Below, piece after piece: positions 1 to 9,542 of a stretch of 64,000 nucleotides of DNA. This DNA comes from MVYY01 sp012517575 (GTDB lineage Bacteria; Bacteroidota; Bacteroidia; Bacteroidales; Paludibacteraceae), in assembly GCA_031629035.1 (NCBI GenBank), contig JAVLUG010000003.1, forward strand, positions 62,001 to 126,000. The letters run 5' to 3'. The notes beneath the pieces are model-generated. The model saw only the letters and a program-made list of their open reading frames with translations. It did no database searches and had not been told where the DNA came from. The translations under genes and the position numbers were made by a program. Numbering within the stretch: position 1 is the first letter of the stretch; the number at the start of each line of letters is the position of its first letter.

Positions 1-1386
1 TATTCTTATCTGGGCAAATATATGATGTCTGCCAGTTTCAGGGCAGATGGAAGCTCAAAGTTTTACAAGGGAAACAAATGGGGCACTTTCCCAGCATTCT
101 CAGCCGGTTGGCGTGCATCTGAAGAAAAATTCTTGAAGAATTTTGAATGGTTATCCAATTTGAAATTACGCTTCAGTTATGGATTGACAGGAAATAACAA
201 CATTCCTCAATATGCCTACATGAATACCATTAACACAAGCAATTACGTACTGGGTTCAGGAAATGGAACATTGGTACAAGGAATGGTTTCTAACAGTTCT
301 TCATTAGGAAATCCCGATATTACGTGGGAACAAACATCTGAAGCCAATTACGGAATAGATTTTGGAATTTTGAATAGCAAAATTAACTTTACAATAGAAT
401 ACTACAATTCCAACACTATTCAATTGCTGCTTCAACAACCCGCCATGTATATTACCGGACATCAATCATATTGGAACAATATTGGGAAGGTAAACAACAA
501 AGGAATCGAAATAGAACTCAATACAACCAATATCACCAATAAAAAATTTACATGGAAAACAACAGCGAATTTTGCCACCAACAAAAATAAGCTCTTAAAT
601 TACGGAGACAAGGAATATGAAGACAATTTCGGAGAAAGAAGTGAAGTCTATCGTGCCATTGTGGGGCAACCGGCCATCCAGTATTACGGTTATAAAACTG
701 ATGGCGTATATACTTCTTTTGAAGAAGTAGCCGCAGCAAAAGCACTTAAAGATGAAAATGGCAATCCGTTTACTTACACGAAATTTGCTCCGATTGTAGG
801 AGGAATAAAAGTGGTGAATATCAATGGCGATAATAAAATTGACACTGAAGACCGAACTGTATTAGGAGATCCATTCCCCGATTTTACTTGGGGAATAACC
901 AATACTTTCACTTACAAAAACTTTGATTTAAGCTTTCTGATTCAGGGCGTTCAAGGTATTGACATTATCAATGGTAATGTAAATTATAATGAACAACTGC
1001 GCTACAACAAGGCCTACACCGACAATCGATATGTGAGTCCCATGTTTCCTGGTGATGGAAAAACCGTTTATTCCAATACTACTTCCGGTAGCGATTTAAT
1101 GTTGACGGACTACTGCATAGAAGATGGTTCTTATGGTGCAATTCGTGATTTTACTTTGGGTTATACTTTACCTCAAAATTTATTGAAATCATTGAAATTA
1201 AGAAATTTAAGAGTATATTTTTCTGCCGAAAATTTGGTTTATATCATGGCGCCGAGTTATAGAGGCATTAATCCTGAAGCAAGAAGAACAGCAAGCAACT
1301 ACACCAGCCCATTGGTAGATGGTTATCAACGTGGTGCTTTCCCTTTGAATCGTACCATTACAGGTGGATTAGACATTACTTTTTAA
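1..1386 (+). CDS. SusC/RagA-family TonB-dependent outer-membrane transporter, C-terminal part
   Basis: The reading frame is open from the first base, so the gene starts before the window; about 461 C-terminal residues are present of a protein normally near 1000. They cover the distal beta-barrel: alternating aromatic strands, the SusC-typical segments around NKWGTFPAFSAGWR and LKLRFSYGLTGN, and a final strand ending in Phe, as in outer-membrane barrels. The family imports oligosaccharides across the outer membrane with TonB energy and pairs with a SusD lipoprotein lid, which is the next gene 36 bp downstream. The lyases that follow indicate uronate oligosaccharide cargo (inference). The plug, the carboxypeptidase-like N-terminal domain and the promoter lie outside the window. 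Confidence 0.95.
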   Translation, partial: YSYLGKYMMSASFRADGSSKFYKGNKWGTFPAFSAGWRASEEKFLKNFEWLSNLKLRFSYGLTGNNNIPQYAYMNTINTSNYVLGSGNGTLVQGMVSNSSSLGNPDITWEQTSEANYGIDFGILNSKINFTIEYYNSNTIQLLLQQPAMYITGHQSYWNNIGKVNNKGIEIELNTTNITNKKFTWKTTANFATNKNKLLNYGDKEYEDNFGERSEVYRAIVGQPAIQYYGYKTDGVYTSFEEVAAAKALKDENGNPFTYTKFAPIVGGIKVVNINGDNKIDTEDRTVLGDPFPDFTWGITNTFTYKNFDLSFLIQGVQGIDIINGNVNYNEQLRYNKAYTDNRYVSPMFPGDGKTVYSNTTSGSDLMLTDYCIEDGSYGAIRDFTLGYTLPQNLLKSLKLRNLRVYFSAENLVYIMAPSYRGINPEARRTASNYTSPLVDGYQRGAFPLNRTITGGLDITF

Positions 1387-1422
1387 ACAAGGAAATTTTT
1401 TATAATATTTAAAAATAGAGAC

Positions 1423-2961
1423 ATGAAAAATAAAATATTTATAACTGCAATTCTTCTGTGTGGATTCTTTTTCACAGGTTGTGAAGATTTTCTGACCGAC
1501 AAACCCGAATCAGTACTTACACAGGTTGATTTTTACACAACTCCTACACGAATTAATCAGGGAGTAATAGGCTGCTATGCCGGACTCGCGAACATACAGA
1601 AAGATGAATGGATGTATACCGAACTTAGAAGCGATAATTCGTGCCAAAGTGAAACAGGCTCGAGTGCAACAATTAGAATCGATCAAACCGATATAGCTTC
1701 TTTTAGACTTTCTCCAAGTTTACCTGCCTTACGTGATTATTGGTATAAAATTTTCCAGAATATTTCCAATATTAACGCAGTACTTCCTTCTGTAAAAGAT
1801 AATAGTTATGTTTCAAATGAATCACTCAGAGCACAATATGAAGGTGAACTTTTGTTTTTGAGAGGTTATCATTATTACACATTGGTAAACTTATTTGGCG
1901 ACATGTTTAAAATAACCAAAGTAATTGGGCCCAATGAAGCAAAAAAAATTCCTCGTTCGCCGGTTTCTGAAATCTATAATGAAATTATCATTCCCGATTT
2001 GAAAAAGGCAGTTGAAGAATTACCTTCCACCTACTCAGCAACAGACTTGGGAAGAGCCACCAAATGGGCTGCCAAAGGAATGTTGGCCAAAGCTTATATG
2101 ATGATGGGAGGAACAAATAATTTATCTTTGGCTAAAAAAGAATTGGAAGATATTTTAACACTATCGCCTCATGGTTTATTAACAGGTGCCAATGCCTATT
2201 CCAATATTTTCAGTATTACCAATGAAATGAACAAGGAAATTATTTTTGCTGTACGATACAAAGGAGGTAGTTCCGGCATTGGTTCACCTTTCTGGGGCAC
2301 TTTTGCACCTTTGGGTTCCGCAAATATGTTTTTGAAAATAGGAACGCCACTTGGATATAATAATCCTACCTATGAGTTGATGAACTTGTTTAATGCTAAT
2401 CCCAACGATACTCGTAAGGATGCGTGTTTTAGAGTATGGAAAAAATCATCAACCGTTTCCGTTCCTTATATATCAAAATACATAGACGCTTCGATGACAC
2501 AACCCCTGCAAGGTGAAAATGACTGGATTATTTTGCGTTTTGCCGATATAAAACTACTTTATGCCGAAATTTTGGCTCAGGATGGAAATTTTGCTAATGC
2601 GCACAATCCGCTTAATGATGTTAGAGATAGAGCCGGATTAGATGGAATTGGGCCTTTTGGGTCAAAAGAAGAAGCTTTGGATTCGGTTTATGCCGAAAGG
2701 CGTTTGGAGCTTGCTTTTGAAAATCAGCGTTGGTTTGATTTGCTTCGCATGGCTAAATCGTATGACAATCCGGACAAACCGATGGAGATTTTAAGGAAGC
2801 ATACTTTTGAAAAAGATTGGGCTGTGCTTTATTCGAAATACAATCCAATGCAACCGCCTGAAAAAAGATTTTATATAAAGGAAAGATTGTTGCTCCCGAT
2901 TCCTCAAGCTGAAATTGACACCAACAACGAAATGAAAATTCCACAAAATCTTTCATATTAA
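1423..2961 (+). CDS. SusD/RagB-family glycan-binding lipoprotein
   Basis: A protein of 512 residues, normal for SusD. The N-terminus is a lipoprotein signal (hydrophobic stretch then FFTGC, Cys at about residue 20) followed by DFLTDKPES, the classic SusD opening. The helical repeat region and the C-terminal RagB segment (ERRLELAFENQRWFDLLRM) are intact. It sits on the cell surface and closes over the SusC barrel encoded just upstream, binding the polymer or oligomers before import. The gene lies in the SusC operon with short spacing on both sides. Substrate is inferred from the neighbouring alginate-type lyases. Confidence 0.95.
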   Translation: MKNKIFITAILLCGFFFTGCEDFLTDKPESVLTQVDFYTTPTRINQGVIGCYAGLANIQKDEWMYTELRSDNSCQSETGSSATIRIDQTDIASFRLSPSLPALRDYWYKIFQNISNINAVLPSVKDNSYVSNESLRAQYEGELLFLRGYHYYTLVNLFGDMFKITKVIGPNEAKKIPRSPVSEIYNEIIIPDLKKAVEELPSTYSATDLGRATKWAAKGMLAKAYMMMGGTNNLSLAKKELEDILTLSPHGLLTGANAYSNIFSITNEMNKEIIFAVRYKGGSSGIGSPFWGTFAPLGSANMFLKIGTPLGYNNPTYELMNLFNANPNDTRKDACFRVWKKSSTVSVPYISKYIDASMTQPLQGENDWIILRFADIKLLYAEILAQDGNFANAHNPLNDVRDRAGLDGIGPFGSKEEALDSVYAERRLELAFENQRWFDLLRMAKSYDNPDKPMEILRKHTFEKDWAVLYSKYNPMQPPEKRFYIKERLLLPIPQAEIDTNNEMKIPQNLSY

Positions 2962-2976
2962 AAAAATCATAATGTT

Positions 2977-3582
2977 ATGAAAAAAATAAAAAAAGTGTTC
3001 CAATTTTTCGCATTAATTGGAATTATTGCAGTAATGAATTCCTGCTCGAACGAAGATAAAAATGAGATTGTTCCAAAAACTTTGGAACAATATAAGCAAG
3101 ATCTTGGTCAATTTGTGTTGGCAGAAAAGACCAAAGTTCAAAATTGCGTAATGGGTTACAACAAGGGAGATTTTAAATACTCAAGTGATCCGACGAACTT
3201 CAATGCACTGAAGGACAATTATTTAAATACATTACTCGCTGCCGAAGCAGTATTGGCAAAAACCGACTTAACCATTGCCGATATTGTTAATGCAAATGAA
3301 ACTTTAGCTGATCCCGGCAAACAATTTAATAGCAACCTATGGATTTCAGATAGACGTCCACTAAATGACGCTATCGTTGCAGCTCAAAATTTGTTGGCAG
3401 CCACATCCATAGGCACCGAAACGGGACAAGTTTCAAGCGAAGCTGCGACTGCGTTCTCAGATGCTATCACAGCTGCCAAGAGAGTACGCGATTCTTCTTA
3501 TACTATCGAAAGACAAGTACAGGAAGCGATACAAAAATTGGAGGAAGCAAAAAATAATTTTTTAGCTTCCATTATCAAGTAA
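2977..3582 (+). CDS. small helical lipoprotein with FIVAR-like domain, SusE-position
   Basis: A protein of 201 residues starting 15 bp after susD. It has a lipoprotein signal (lipobox MNSCS, Cys at about residue 23) and is then almost entirely predicted helix. The second half, from about residue 125, has the spacing of FIVAR-type three-helix modules: LNDAIVAAQNLL, then an A-rich helix, then VQEAIQKLEEAKNNF. I do not recognise a named family with certainty. Its place directly after SusC and SusD, and its lipid anchor, suggest a surface accessory protein in the SusE/F position that may bind glycan or scaffold the complex. That role is inference; no catalytic motif is visible. Confidence 0.75.
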   Translation: MKKIKKVFQFFALIGIIAVMNSCSNEDKNEIVPKTLEQYKQDLGQFVLAEKTKVQNCVMGYNKGDFKYSSDPTNFNALKDNYLNTLLAAEAVLAKTDLTIADIVNANETLADPGKQFNSNLWISDRRPLNDAIVAAQNLLAATSIGTETGQVSSEAATAFSDAITAAKRVRDSSYTIERQVQEAIQKLEEAKNNFLASIIK

Positions 3583-3625
3583 ATATCAACTTAACCAAAA
3601 CGGTTTTATTTTAAGATAAATTTTA

Positions 3626-6013
3626 ATGAAAAAAACAATCGGTATTTTATTGTTCATGCTTCTCCCCTTTTCGGTGATTTTGGGAACAAGTTATAAAGTC
3701 ATGAACGTGTACCAATTTAATGAAAAATCAAAATTGCTATTACCCGGCGACAGCATTATTCTGAGCAATGGAATATGGAAAGATGGGCAGTTGGTGTTCA
3801 AGGGAAATGGGGAGAAAAACAAATACATCTATCTTCTGGCTGAAAATCCGGGTAAAGTGAGTTTGGAAGGAGAATCGTGCTTGAGAATGTCGGGAAACTG
3901 GTTGTATGTTTCCGGTCTTGTATTCCGAAATGGTCACACTCCAAGAAAGACAGTAATTGAGTTTAGAACAGGTTCCAAAGAATATGCCTTTAATTCAGTT
4001 TTAACCGAATGTGTCATTGACCAATACAATCAGGAAGTGAAAGATTCTACCGACCATTGGGTTGCACTTTATGGACAAAAAAACACGATAAAAAATTGTT
4101 ATTTTGCGGGCAAAACAAATCTGGGAACTACATTAATCGTTTGTCCCGATGACGAGAATTCTATCAACAATCAGCATTTAATTTATAGAAATTATTTTGG
4201 ATTTCGGCCTCGACTGGGTTCCAACGGTGGAGAAACCATCCGCATTGGCACCAGTGAGGTTTGCATGAACAGTTCAGGAACAATTGTGAAAGGCAATTAT
4301 TTTGAACATTGTAATGGTGAAACAGAAATTATTTCGAACAAGTCGTGCGATAATGTATTTATCAACAATACCTTTTATGAATGCGAAGGCAGTTTGGTAC
4401 TTCGTCATGGAAACAATGCCATTGTTTCCGGTAACTGGTTTATCGGCAATAAAAAACCAAATACTGGAGGTGTGAGAGTTATCAATGAAGGACATAAGAT
4501 TTTCAATAATTATTTTTATCGTTTAGCAGGCGATGATTTTCGTTCAAGTTTGGCAATTATGAATGGAATACCAAATTCACCAGCTAATGGTTATGCTCCC
4601 GTAAAAAATGTAATTGTTGCCAATAATACGTATTATGATTGTACATCCCCTTGGTCATTTGGAGTAGGAATTGGATTTCGTAACCGTATTGCGAAGCCGG
4701 AAAACACCTTGTTATTAAATAATTTGGTTTATTGTCCAAATACCGATGAATTGATTAAATATTACGATCAGACAGACGGGATAATGCTGGACAACAATAT
4801 TCTGATAAATAACAAGGGAAACTTGGAAATAAAAGGAACGGTAAAAGGTGAAATTCTTCAGTCAAAACTGAATGATTTGGAAATTATATATACTACTATT
4901 GCTGCAAAAAAAATTGCTTTTGTAAAAGAAGATATTGTGGGACAACCCAGAATAGTTCCGGTCATTGGCGCATTTCAAAACAAAGCAGAAAAAATAACCA
5001 ATGAAATGGCAACCATGCAAAATTGCGGACCAACAGAGTATGAAAATAGGATGACTGAACCAAAGCAGTTGGCGAAACGCACCGGGAAACTCAAAGTAAT
5101 TGAAGCCGGAGTGGATCTACTTTTAAAATCCGTAAAAAATGCCGGCGATAACGACACCTTGTTATTGATGCCCGGTGAACATGTGGTTACAAAAAAAATG
5201 ACTATTAACCAAAATTTGGTTATCAGATCAGCTGACAATAAGGTAAAGCCAATTATTATTTTGAAAGCCGACAAAGAAAGTGCTTACATTTTTGAAATTT
5301 CAAATAATGTAAAATTACAACTTGAAGGTGTAAAAATTGATGGTAACAGCGAATCAAATTTTCCGACCAAATATGCCTTTATTTCTTCTCGCGAAGGTGC
5401 TGCACATTTTTCCTTAATGCTGAATCAATGCGAAATCTCAGGTTTCAAAGTTAAAACAGGCAGCATTTATCGCGCTAACAAAGGTTCGTATGCAGATTCT
5501 ATTGTAGTAACCAATTCTTTAATGAAAGATTGTTTTCGTGGATTTAGTCTGAGTGAAGAAAAAGATGACAAAGGTACTTACAATGCAGAAATAGTGAAAT
5601 TTGAAAATTGTGTTTTCGACAACTTCAGTCAACACGCTTTGGATTATTATAGAGGTGGAAATGACGAATCAACTTTAGGAGGTTCTCTTTTTGTAAATCA
5701 TTGCGTTTTTAACAATATCGGAGAAGATGAAAAACAGTCTATATTAAAATTAAATGGTATAGTAAATGTTTCCATTGCCAATTCCATTTTTTCCAACTCA
5801 ATGGCAAAAACAAGTGTTAAACTTTCGGGGAGTAAAAACTTAATTCAAAACTGCTGTTTTTACAATTCTCCGGCGCCAAAAGTAGAAAACGGAGCAGTTT
5901 CACAGAATCTTTATTTCGATAATCCACGATTCGAGAAAAATAGTTTTCTCCTTTCCAAGAAGTCCCCTTTAATAGGTAAAGCTGCGGATGGAGGAAATAT
6001 TGGTTTGAAATAA
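3626..6013 (+). CDS. PL6-family alginate lyase, two beta-helix domains
   Basis: A 795-residue protein with a signal peptide (residues 1 to about 20). Residues about 25-400 match the chondroitinase-B/PL6 parallel beta-helix: NGETEIISNKS holds the calcium-ligand acids (E232, E234) and the catalytic Lys239, and LRHGN holds catalytic Arg260. The 21-residue Lys-Arg spacing equals that in the well studied alginate lyase AlyGC (K220/R241). From about residue 490 a second right-handed beta-helix follows, as in two-domain PL6 enzymes. PL6 enzymes cleave alginate (often polyG or MG blocks) or chondroitin by beta-elimination, giving unsaturated uronate ends. The alginate context favours alginate. Export to the periplasm or surface is expected; no sorting domain is seen. 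Confidence 0.92.
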   Translation: MKKTIGILLFMLLPFSVILGTSYKVMNVYQFNEKSKLLLPGDSIILSNGIWKDGQLVFKGNGEKNKYIYLLAENPGKVSLEGESCLRMSGNWLYVSGLVFRNGHTPRKTVIEFRTGSKEYAFNSVLTECVIDQYNQEVKDSTDHWVALYGQKNTIKNCYFAGKTNLGTTLIVCPDDENSINNQHLIYRNYFGFRPRLGSNGGETIRIGTSEVCMNSSGTIVKGNYFEHCNGETEIISNKSCDNVFINNTFYECEGSLVLRHGNNAIVSGNWFIGNKKPNTGGVRVINEGHKIFNNYFYRLAGDDFRSSLAIMNGIPNSPANGYAPVKNVIVANNTYYDCTSPWSFGVGIGFRNRIAKPENTLLLNNLVYCPNTDELIKYYDQTDGIMLDNNILINNKGNLEIKGTVKGEILQSKLNDLEIIYTTIAAKKIAFVKEDIVGQPRIVPVIGAFQNKAEKITNEMATMQNCGPTEYENRMTEPKQLAKRTGKLKVIEAGVDLLLKSVKNAGDNDTLLLMPGEHVVTKKMTINQNLVIRSADNKVKPIIILKADKESAYIFEISNNVKLQLEGVKIDGNSESNFPTKYAFISSREGAAHFSLMLNQCEISGFKVKTGSIYRANKGSYADSIVVTNSLMKDCFRGFSLSEEKDDKGTYNAEIVKFENCVFDNFSQHALDYYRGGNDESTLGGSLFVNHCVFNNIGEDEKQSILKLNGIVNVSIANSIFSNSMAKTSVKLSGSKNLIQNCCFYNSPAPKVENGAVSQNLYFDNPRFEKNSFLLSKKSPLIGKAADGGNIGLK

Positions 6014-6042
6014 ACAATCCTGCTTCAAGAAAATTATTCAAC

Positions 6043-7224
6043 ATGATAAAAGTTAAGCGATTTTTGATTTCTTTATTGTTATTCATTTTTTTGTTCCCAT
6101 TTTCTCTCTCACCAAAAAATCCGATGAGAGAGAAATGGTTACAAAAAGCAATTACAAGGTCGGAAGTTCAACTTTCAGCTGCCATAAAACAGTTCAATGA
6201 TTCCAATAAAAATCCCAGAACATACGAAAATGGTAAAGTCATTTTGGTATCTTATAAAGATTGGACAAGTGGTTTTTTCCCGGGAAGTCTGTGGTATTTA
6301 TTTGAATTAACAGGGGATAAAAAATTTGAAAATGCGGCTAAACATTTTACAACTTTTGTGAGCAATGCTCAATTTCGAACAAACACACATGATTTAGGTT
6401 TTATTTTAAATTGCAGTTATGGAAATGGTTTTCGAATCACACAAAATCCAGAATATAAAACGGTTTTGATAAATGGAGCAAATTCATTGATGAGACGGTT
6501 TAATTCCAAAGTTGGATGCATCAAATCTTGGGATTTCGGCAATTGGCAATATCCGGTTATCATTGATAACATGATGAATTTGGAATTTTTGATGAATGTC
6601 GGAAAAATGACGAACAACTCATTGATGATGAATGCTGCAATTTCTCATTCCAACAAAACGATGAAAAATCATTTCCGTTCCGATTTCAGTTGTTTCCATT
6701 TAGTGGATTATGACAGCATTTCGGGAAATGTTCTACATAAGCAAACCGTTCAAGGTTTTAGCGATAATTCTTCGTGGGCAAGGGGACAATCATGGGCGCT
6801 ATATGGTTTTACCATGATGTATCGTGAAACGGGAAAAGTTGAGTATTTACATCAAGCAGAAAAAATTGCTTCTTTTTTATTAAATCATCCTCGTTTACCG
6901 AAAGACAAGATACCATATTGGGATTATGATGCACCCAATATTCCAAATGAACCAAGAGATGTATCCGCTGCCACTATTATGGCTTCTGCTTTAATTGAAT
7001 TGAGTAGTTTTACAAATAATTCAGAATATTTCAATACTGCTGCTCTTATTTTAAAAAATTTATCGTCGGATAAATATCTTGCAAAAAAAGGAGAAAACGG
7101 ATTGTTTATTCTAAAGCATTCTACGGGCAACTATCCGGCTAAAAGTGAAGTTGATGTTCCGCTTTCCTACGCCGATTATTATTTTTTAGAAGCCTTGCAG
7201 CGATACATCAAATACAAAAAATAA
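6043..7224 (+). CDS. GH88-family unsaturated glucuronyl hydrolase
   Basis: A 393-residue protein with an N-terminal hydrophobic signal. The (alpha/alpha)6 barrel of GH88 is clear: SGFFPGSLWYLFEL, THDLGF with catalytic Asp117, IIDNMMNLE with catalytic Asp175, WARGQSWALYGF, and the C-terminal signature LSYADYYFLEAL. In characterised unsaturated glucuronyl hydrolases two aspartates in these same contexts act by hydrating the C4-C5 double bond. The enzyme removes unsaturated uronic acid from the non-reducing end of lyase products. GH88 is usual in glycosaminoglycan, gellan, xanthan or ulvan degradation and not required for pure alginate, so it hints at a broader or mixed uronan substrate. It follows the PL6 gene after 29 bp. 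Confidence 0.92.
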   Translation: MIKVKRFLISLLLFIFLFPFSLSPKNPMREKWLQKAITRSEVQLSAAIKQFNDSNKNPRTYENGKVILVSYKDWTSGFFPGSLWYLFELTGDKKFENAAKHFTTFVSNAQFRTNTHDLGFILNCSYGNGFRITQNPEYKTVLINGANSLMRRFNSKVGCIKSWDFGNWQYPVIIDNMMNLEFLMNVGKMTNNSLMMNAAISHSNKTMKNHFRSDFSCFHLVDYDSISGNVLHKQTVQGFSDNSSWARGQSWALYGFTMMYRETGKVEYLHQAEKIASFLLNHPRLPKDKIPYWDYDAPNIPNEPRDVSAATIMASALIELSSFTNNSEYFNTAALILKNLSSDKYLAKKGENGLFILKHSTGNYPAKSEVDVPLSYADYYFLEALQRYIKYKK

Positions 7225-7318
7225 TCTTTAAATTTATTGAAAAGCATTTTTATTTTTTCAACATTCAAAAGATAATTCTTTCTTGCTGAATAAATTTAAA
7301 AATAGAGAAAAATAAGCA

Positions 7319-8422
7319 ATGAAAAATAAATATCTCATTATTCTAATGTTTATCATTTTTTCCGTCTTTTCTATAAAATCTCAGATTTTATTGGAAGCAG
7401 ATGGGCCGGGAAATACCTACGAATTGATTAACAGCGTTTTTGCCCCAAATGGCGGTAATGTGGTTGAAACCCCCGATTGTGCTCATCCTGAGTTTGGTCG
7501 TCATATTGTCGAAGTTTGGGATGCTGATTTACAGAAATATGTTTTTGAATTTTACCTCCATGTAACTCCTGATAATGACCGTTGTATCAATTTTGACCGG
7601 CAACGGGTAGAAATTAAAACGTATGAACCTTCACCGGACAATTTGAAAGGAATAAGTGGCGAAACAGTAATTTACAAATGGCTTTTTAAAATTCCTGCGG
7701 GATTTCAACCTTCATCCAATTTCACCCATCTTCATCAAATTAAACCAGTCGGCGGAGATGAAGATACGCCCATCTTTGCTCTAACAGCAAGGAAAGGAAA
7801 TCCCAACAAATTGGAACTGAATTATTACGAAAGTTCCAATCAGAGCGCTATCAAATTAAAAACTATCTATCTCTCTTGGTTGGAAAATTCATGGGTTGAA
7901 GTTACAGAAAAAATAAAAATTGATTCGGTAACCGGAACTTACTTCATATCAATAAAAAGAGTTGGCGATAATTCCCTATTGCTCAGTTATGAAAATAATA
8001 AATTGTTAACCATTCGACCTGACAATAATTTTATTCGTCCCAAATGGGGAATTTACAGAAGTCTTTTATCCAGTCAAGATTTAAGGGATGAATCCGTACG
8101 CTTTGCCGATTTCTCGATAGAAGAAGTTCATTCGACAAATTTAAATAACCAAGTTTTAGAAAGCACCAAATTCTTTTTCTTTAATGATTCAAAAAACAAA
8201 AAATTAAAAGTCAACTTCAACTTAAACGAACCTTCAGATGTGACATTTAGTTGTATGTTGCTTAATGGTCAAGGGGTAAAAGAATTTTCCTCTTATAATA
8301 ATTTACCGGCTGGAGATCATCAAGCACAATTGGACTTAGGAAATATGTCGGCAGGTATATATCTTTTAAATATGAAAACTTCTTTCGGCATTATCTCGAA
8401 AAAACTGCTTATTCAACCTTAG
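7319..8422 (+). CDS. secreted jelly-roll polysaccharide lyase candidate with T9SS sorting domain
   Basis: A 367-residue protein: signal peptide 1 to about 22, a beta-sandwich domain from about 25 to 275, and a T9SS type-A C-terminal domain from about 290 (KKLKVNFNLNEPSDVTFSCMLLNGQG to the final KKLLIQP). The core carries NFDRQRVEIKTYEP, then FTHLHQIKP, and later YRSLL, a layout like the jelly-roll lyases (Polysacc_lyase/heparinase I and PL7/PL18/PL20 folds), where Arg, Gln-Ile-His/Lys and Tyr strands form the cleft. I cannot assign a CAZy family from sequence. The sorting domain means export through the outer membrane and anchoring on the surface. A role as endolyase in initial polymer cutting is inferred from context. 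Confidence 0.65.
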   Translation: MKNKYLIILMFIIFSVFSIKSQILLEADGPGNTYELINSVFAPNGGNVVETPDCAHPEFGRHIVEVWDADLQKYVFEFYLHVTPDNDRCINFDRQRVEIKTYEPSPDNLKGISGETVIYKWLFKIPAGFQPSSNFTHLHQIKPVGGDEDTPIFALTARKGNPNKLELNYYESSNQSAIKLKTIYLSWLENSWVEVTEKIKIDSVTGTYFISIKRVGDNSLLLSYENNKLLTIRPDNNFIRPKWGIYRSLLSSQDLRDESVRFADFSIEEVHSTNLNNQVLESTKFFFFNDSKNKKLKVNFNLNEPSDVTFSCMLLNGQGVKEFSSYNNLPAGDHQAQLDLGNMSAGIYLLNMKTSFGIISKKLLIQP

Positions 8423-8553
8423 AAACGCAGAAATTATATTAGAATTTTTTCTTAATACCCGAAAATCAAGAAAAAGCAAGATTATTACAACTTAACAAAA
8501 AAACTTCTGAAAGGAATTCATCTGTCGAACTTTCATCAAACTTACCGCGTATT

Positions 8554-9504
8554 ATGGAAAGCATAACAAGAAGGGAATTTTTAAAAAGAAGCCTGTTGAC
8601 AGTCGGTTCTATTCCACTGTTAGGAATAAATGAGAAATTGTGGGCAATGGGAAGTGTTCCCGAAAAATTGCCGGTTTGCATTTTTTCCAAGCATCTTCAA
8701 TTTCTCGATTGGAGGTTGTTAGGTGAAAAAGTTGCTGAAATGGGATTTGCTGGTATCGATTTAACAGTTCGTAAGAATGGTCATGTAGAACCTGCTACTG
8801 TAGAAACGGATTTGCCAAAAGCTGTCGACGAAATAAGAAAAGGAGGCTCAACTTGCTTAATGTTGTCGACAACAATAGAAAATATTCATAACGAACAGGA
8901 TCGAAATGTAATAAAAAATGCTGCTAAATGCAAAATTCCTTTTTATCGCACCAACTGGTTCAAATATCCGGTCGATAAATCGCAACCGGAAGCACTGGAA
9001 ATGTATGCTTCAAATTTGAAAGAACTCAGCGAATTGAACCGAAAACTGGGAATTGTTGGTTGCTATCAAAATCATGCTGGGACACTGGTTGGCGCTTCTC
9101 TGTGGGAAGTTTATAAAATACTCGAAAAAGTAGACAAGGATTATTTCGGCGTGCAATACGACATTCGGCATGCAATGGTCGAAGGAGCCAATTCGTGGAT
9201 CAATGGCTTTGAGTTGATACGACCACAAATAAAAACGATTGTACTGAAAGATTATAAATGGGGAAAGATAAATGGGAAATGGCAAATAATTAACACTCCG
9301 ATTGGCGAAGGAATGGTTGATTTTAAAAATTACTTCAAGCTTTTGAAAAAATATCGTATCAACGTTCCCATCTCATTGCATTGCGAATACGATTTGGGAG
9401 GAGCAGAAAAGGGAAATAGAAAAATATCGGTTTATCCGCAGGTGGTATTTGATGCTATGACAAAAGATTTGAAAACCATTCAACAACTTTGGGAAGAAGC
9501 ATAA
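8554..9504 (+). CDS. Tat-exported TIM-barrel sugar isomerase/epimerase-like protein
   Basis: A 316-residue protein beginning with a twin-arginine signal (TRREFLKRSLL, then hydrophobic to about residue 28), so it is folded before export to the periplasm. The body is an AP-endonuclease-2/xylose-isomerase-like TIM barrel: FLDWRLLGEKVAEMGFAGIDL near the start, CYQNHAGT, YFGVQYDIRHAMVEG, KDYKW and SLHCEYDLGG carry the usual metal-ligand positions (His, Asp, His/Lys, Glu). Secreted members of this family are common in Bacteroidota polysaccharide loci, but few have known substrates. Isomerisation or epimerisation of a uronate or its derivative is a guess from context. The gap of 131 bp before it shows no clear promoter. 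Confidence 0.82.
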   Translation: MESITRREFLKRSLLTVGSIPLLGINEKLWAMGSVPEKLPVCIFSKHLQFLDWRLLGEKVAEMGFAGIDLTVRKNGHVEPATVETDLPKAVDEIRKGGSTCLMLSTTIENIHNEQDRNVIKNAAKCKIPFYRTNWFKYPVDKSQPEALEMYASNLKELSELNRKLGIVGCYQNHAGTLVGASLWEVYKILEKVDKDYFGVQYDIRHAMVEGANSWINGFELIRPQIKTIVLKDYKWGKINGKWQIINTPIGEGMVDFKNYFKLLKKYRINVPISLHCEYDLGGAEKGNRKISVYPQVVFDAMTKDLKTIQQLWEEA

Positions 9505-9542
9505 ATGATTTAATGTTAATTTGAAAAGTAAAACTCAAACAA

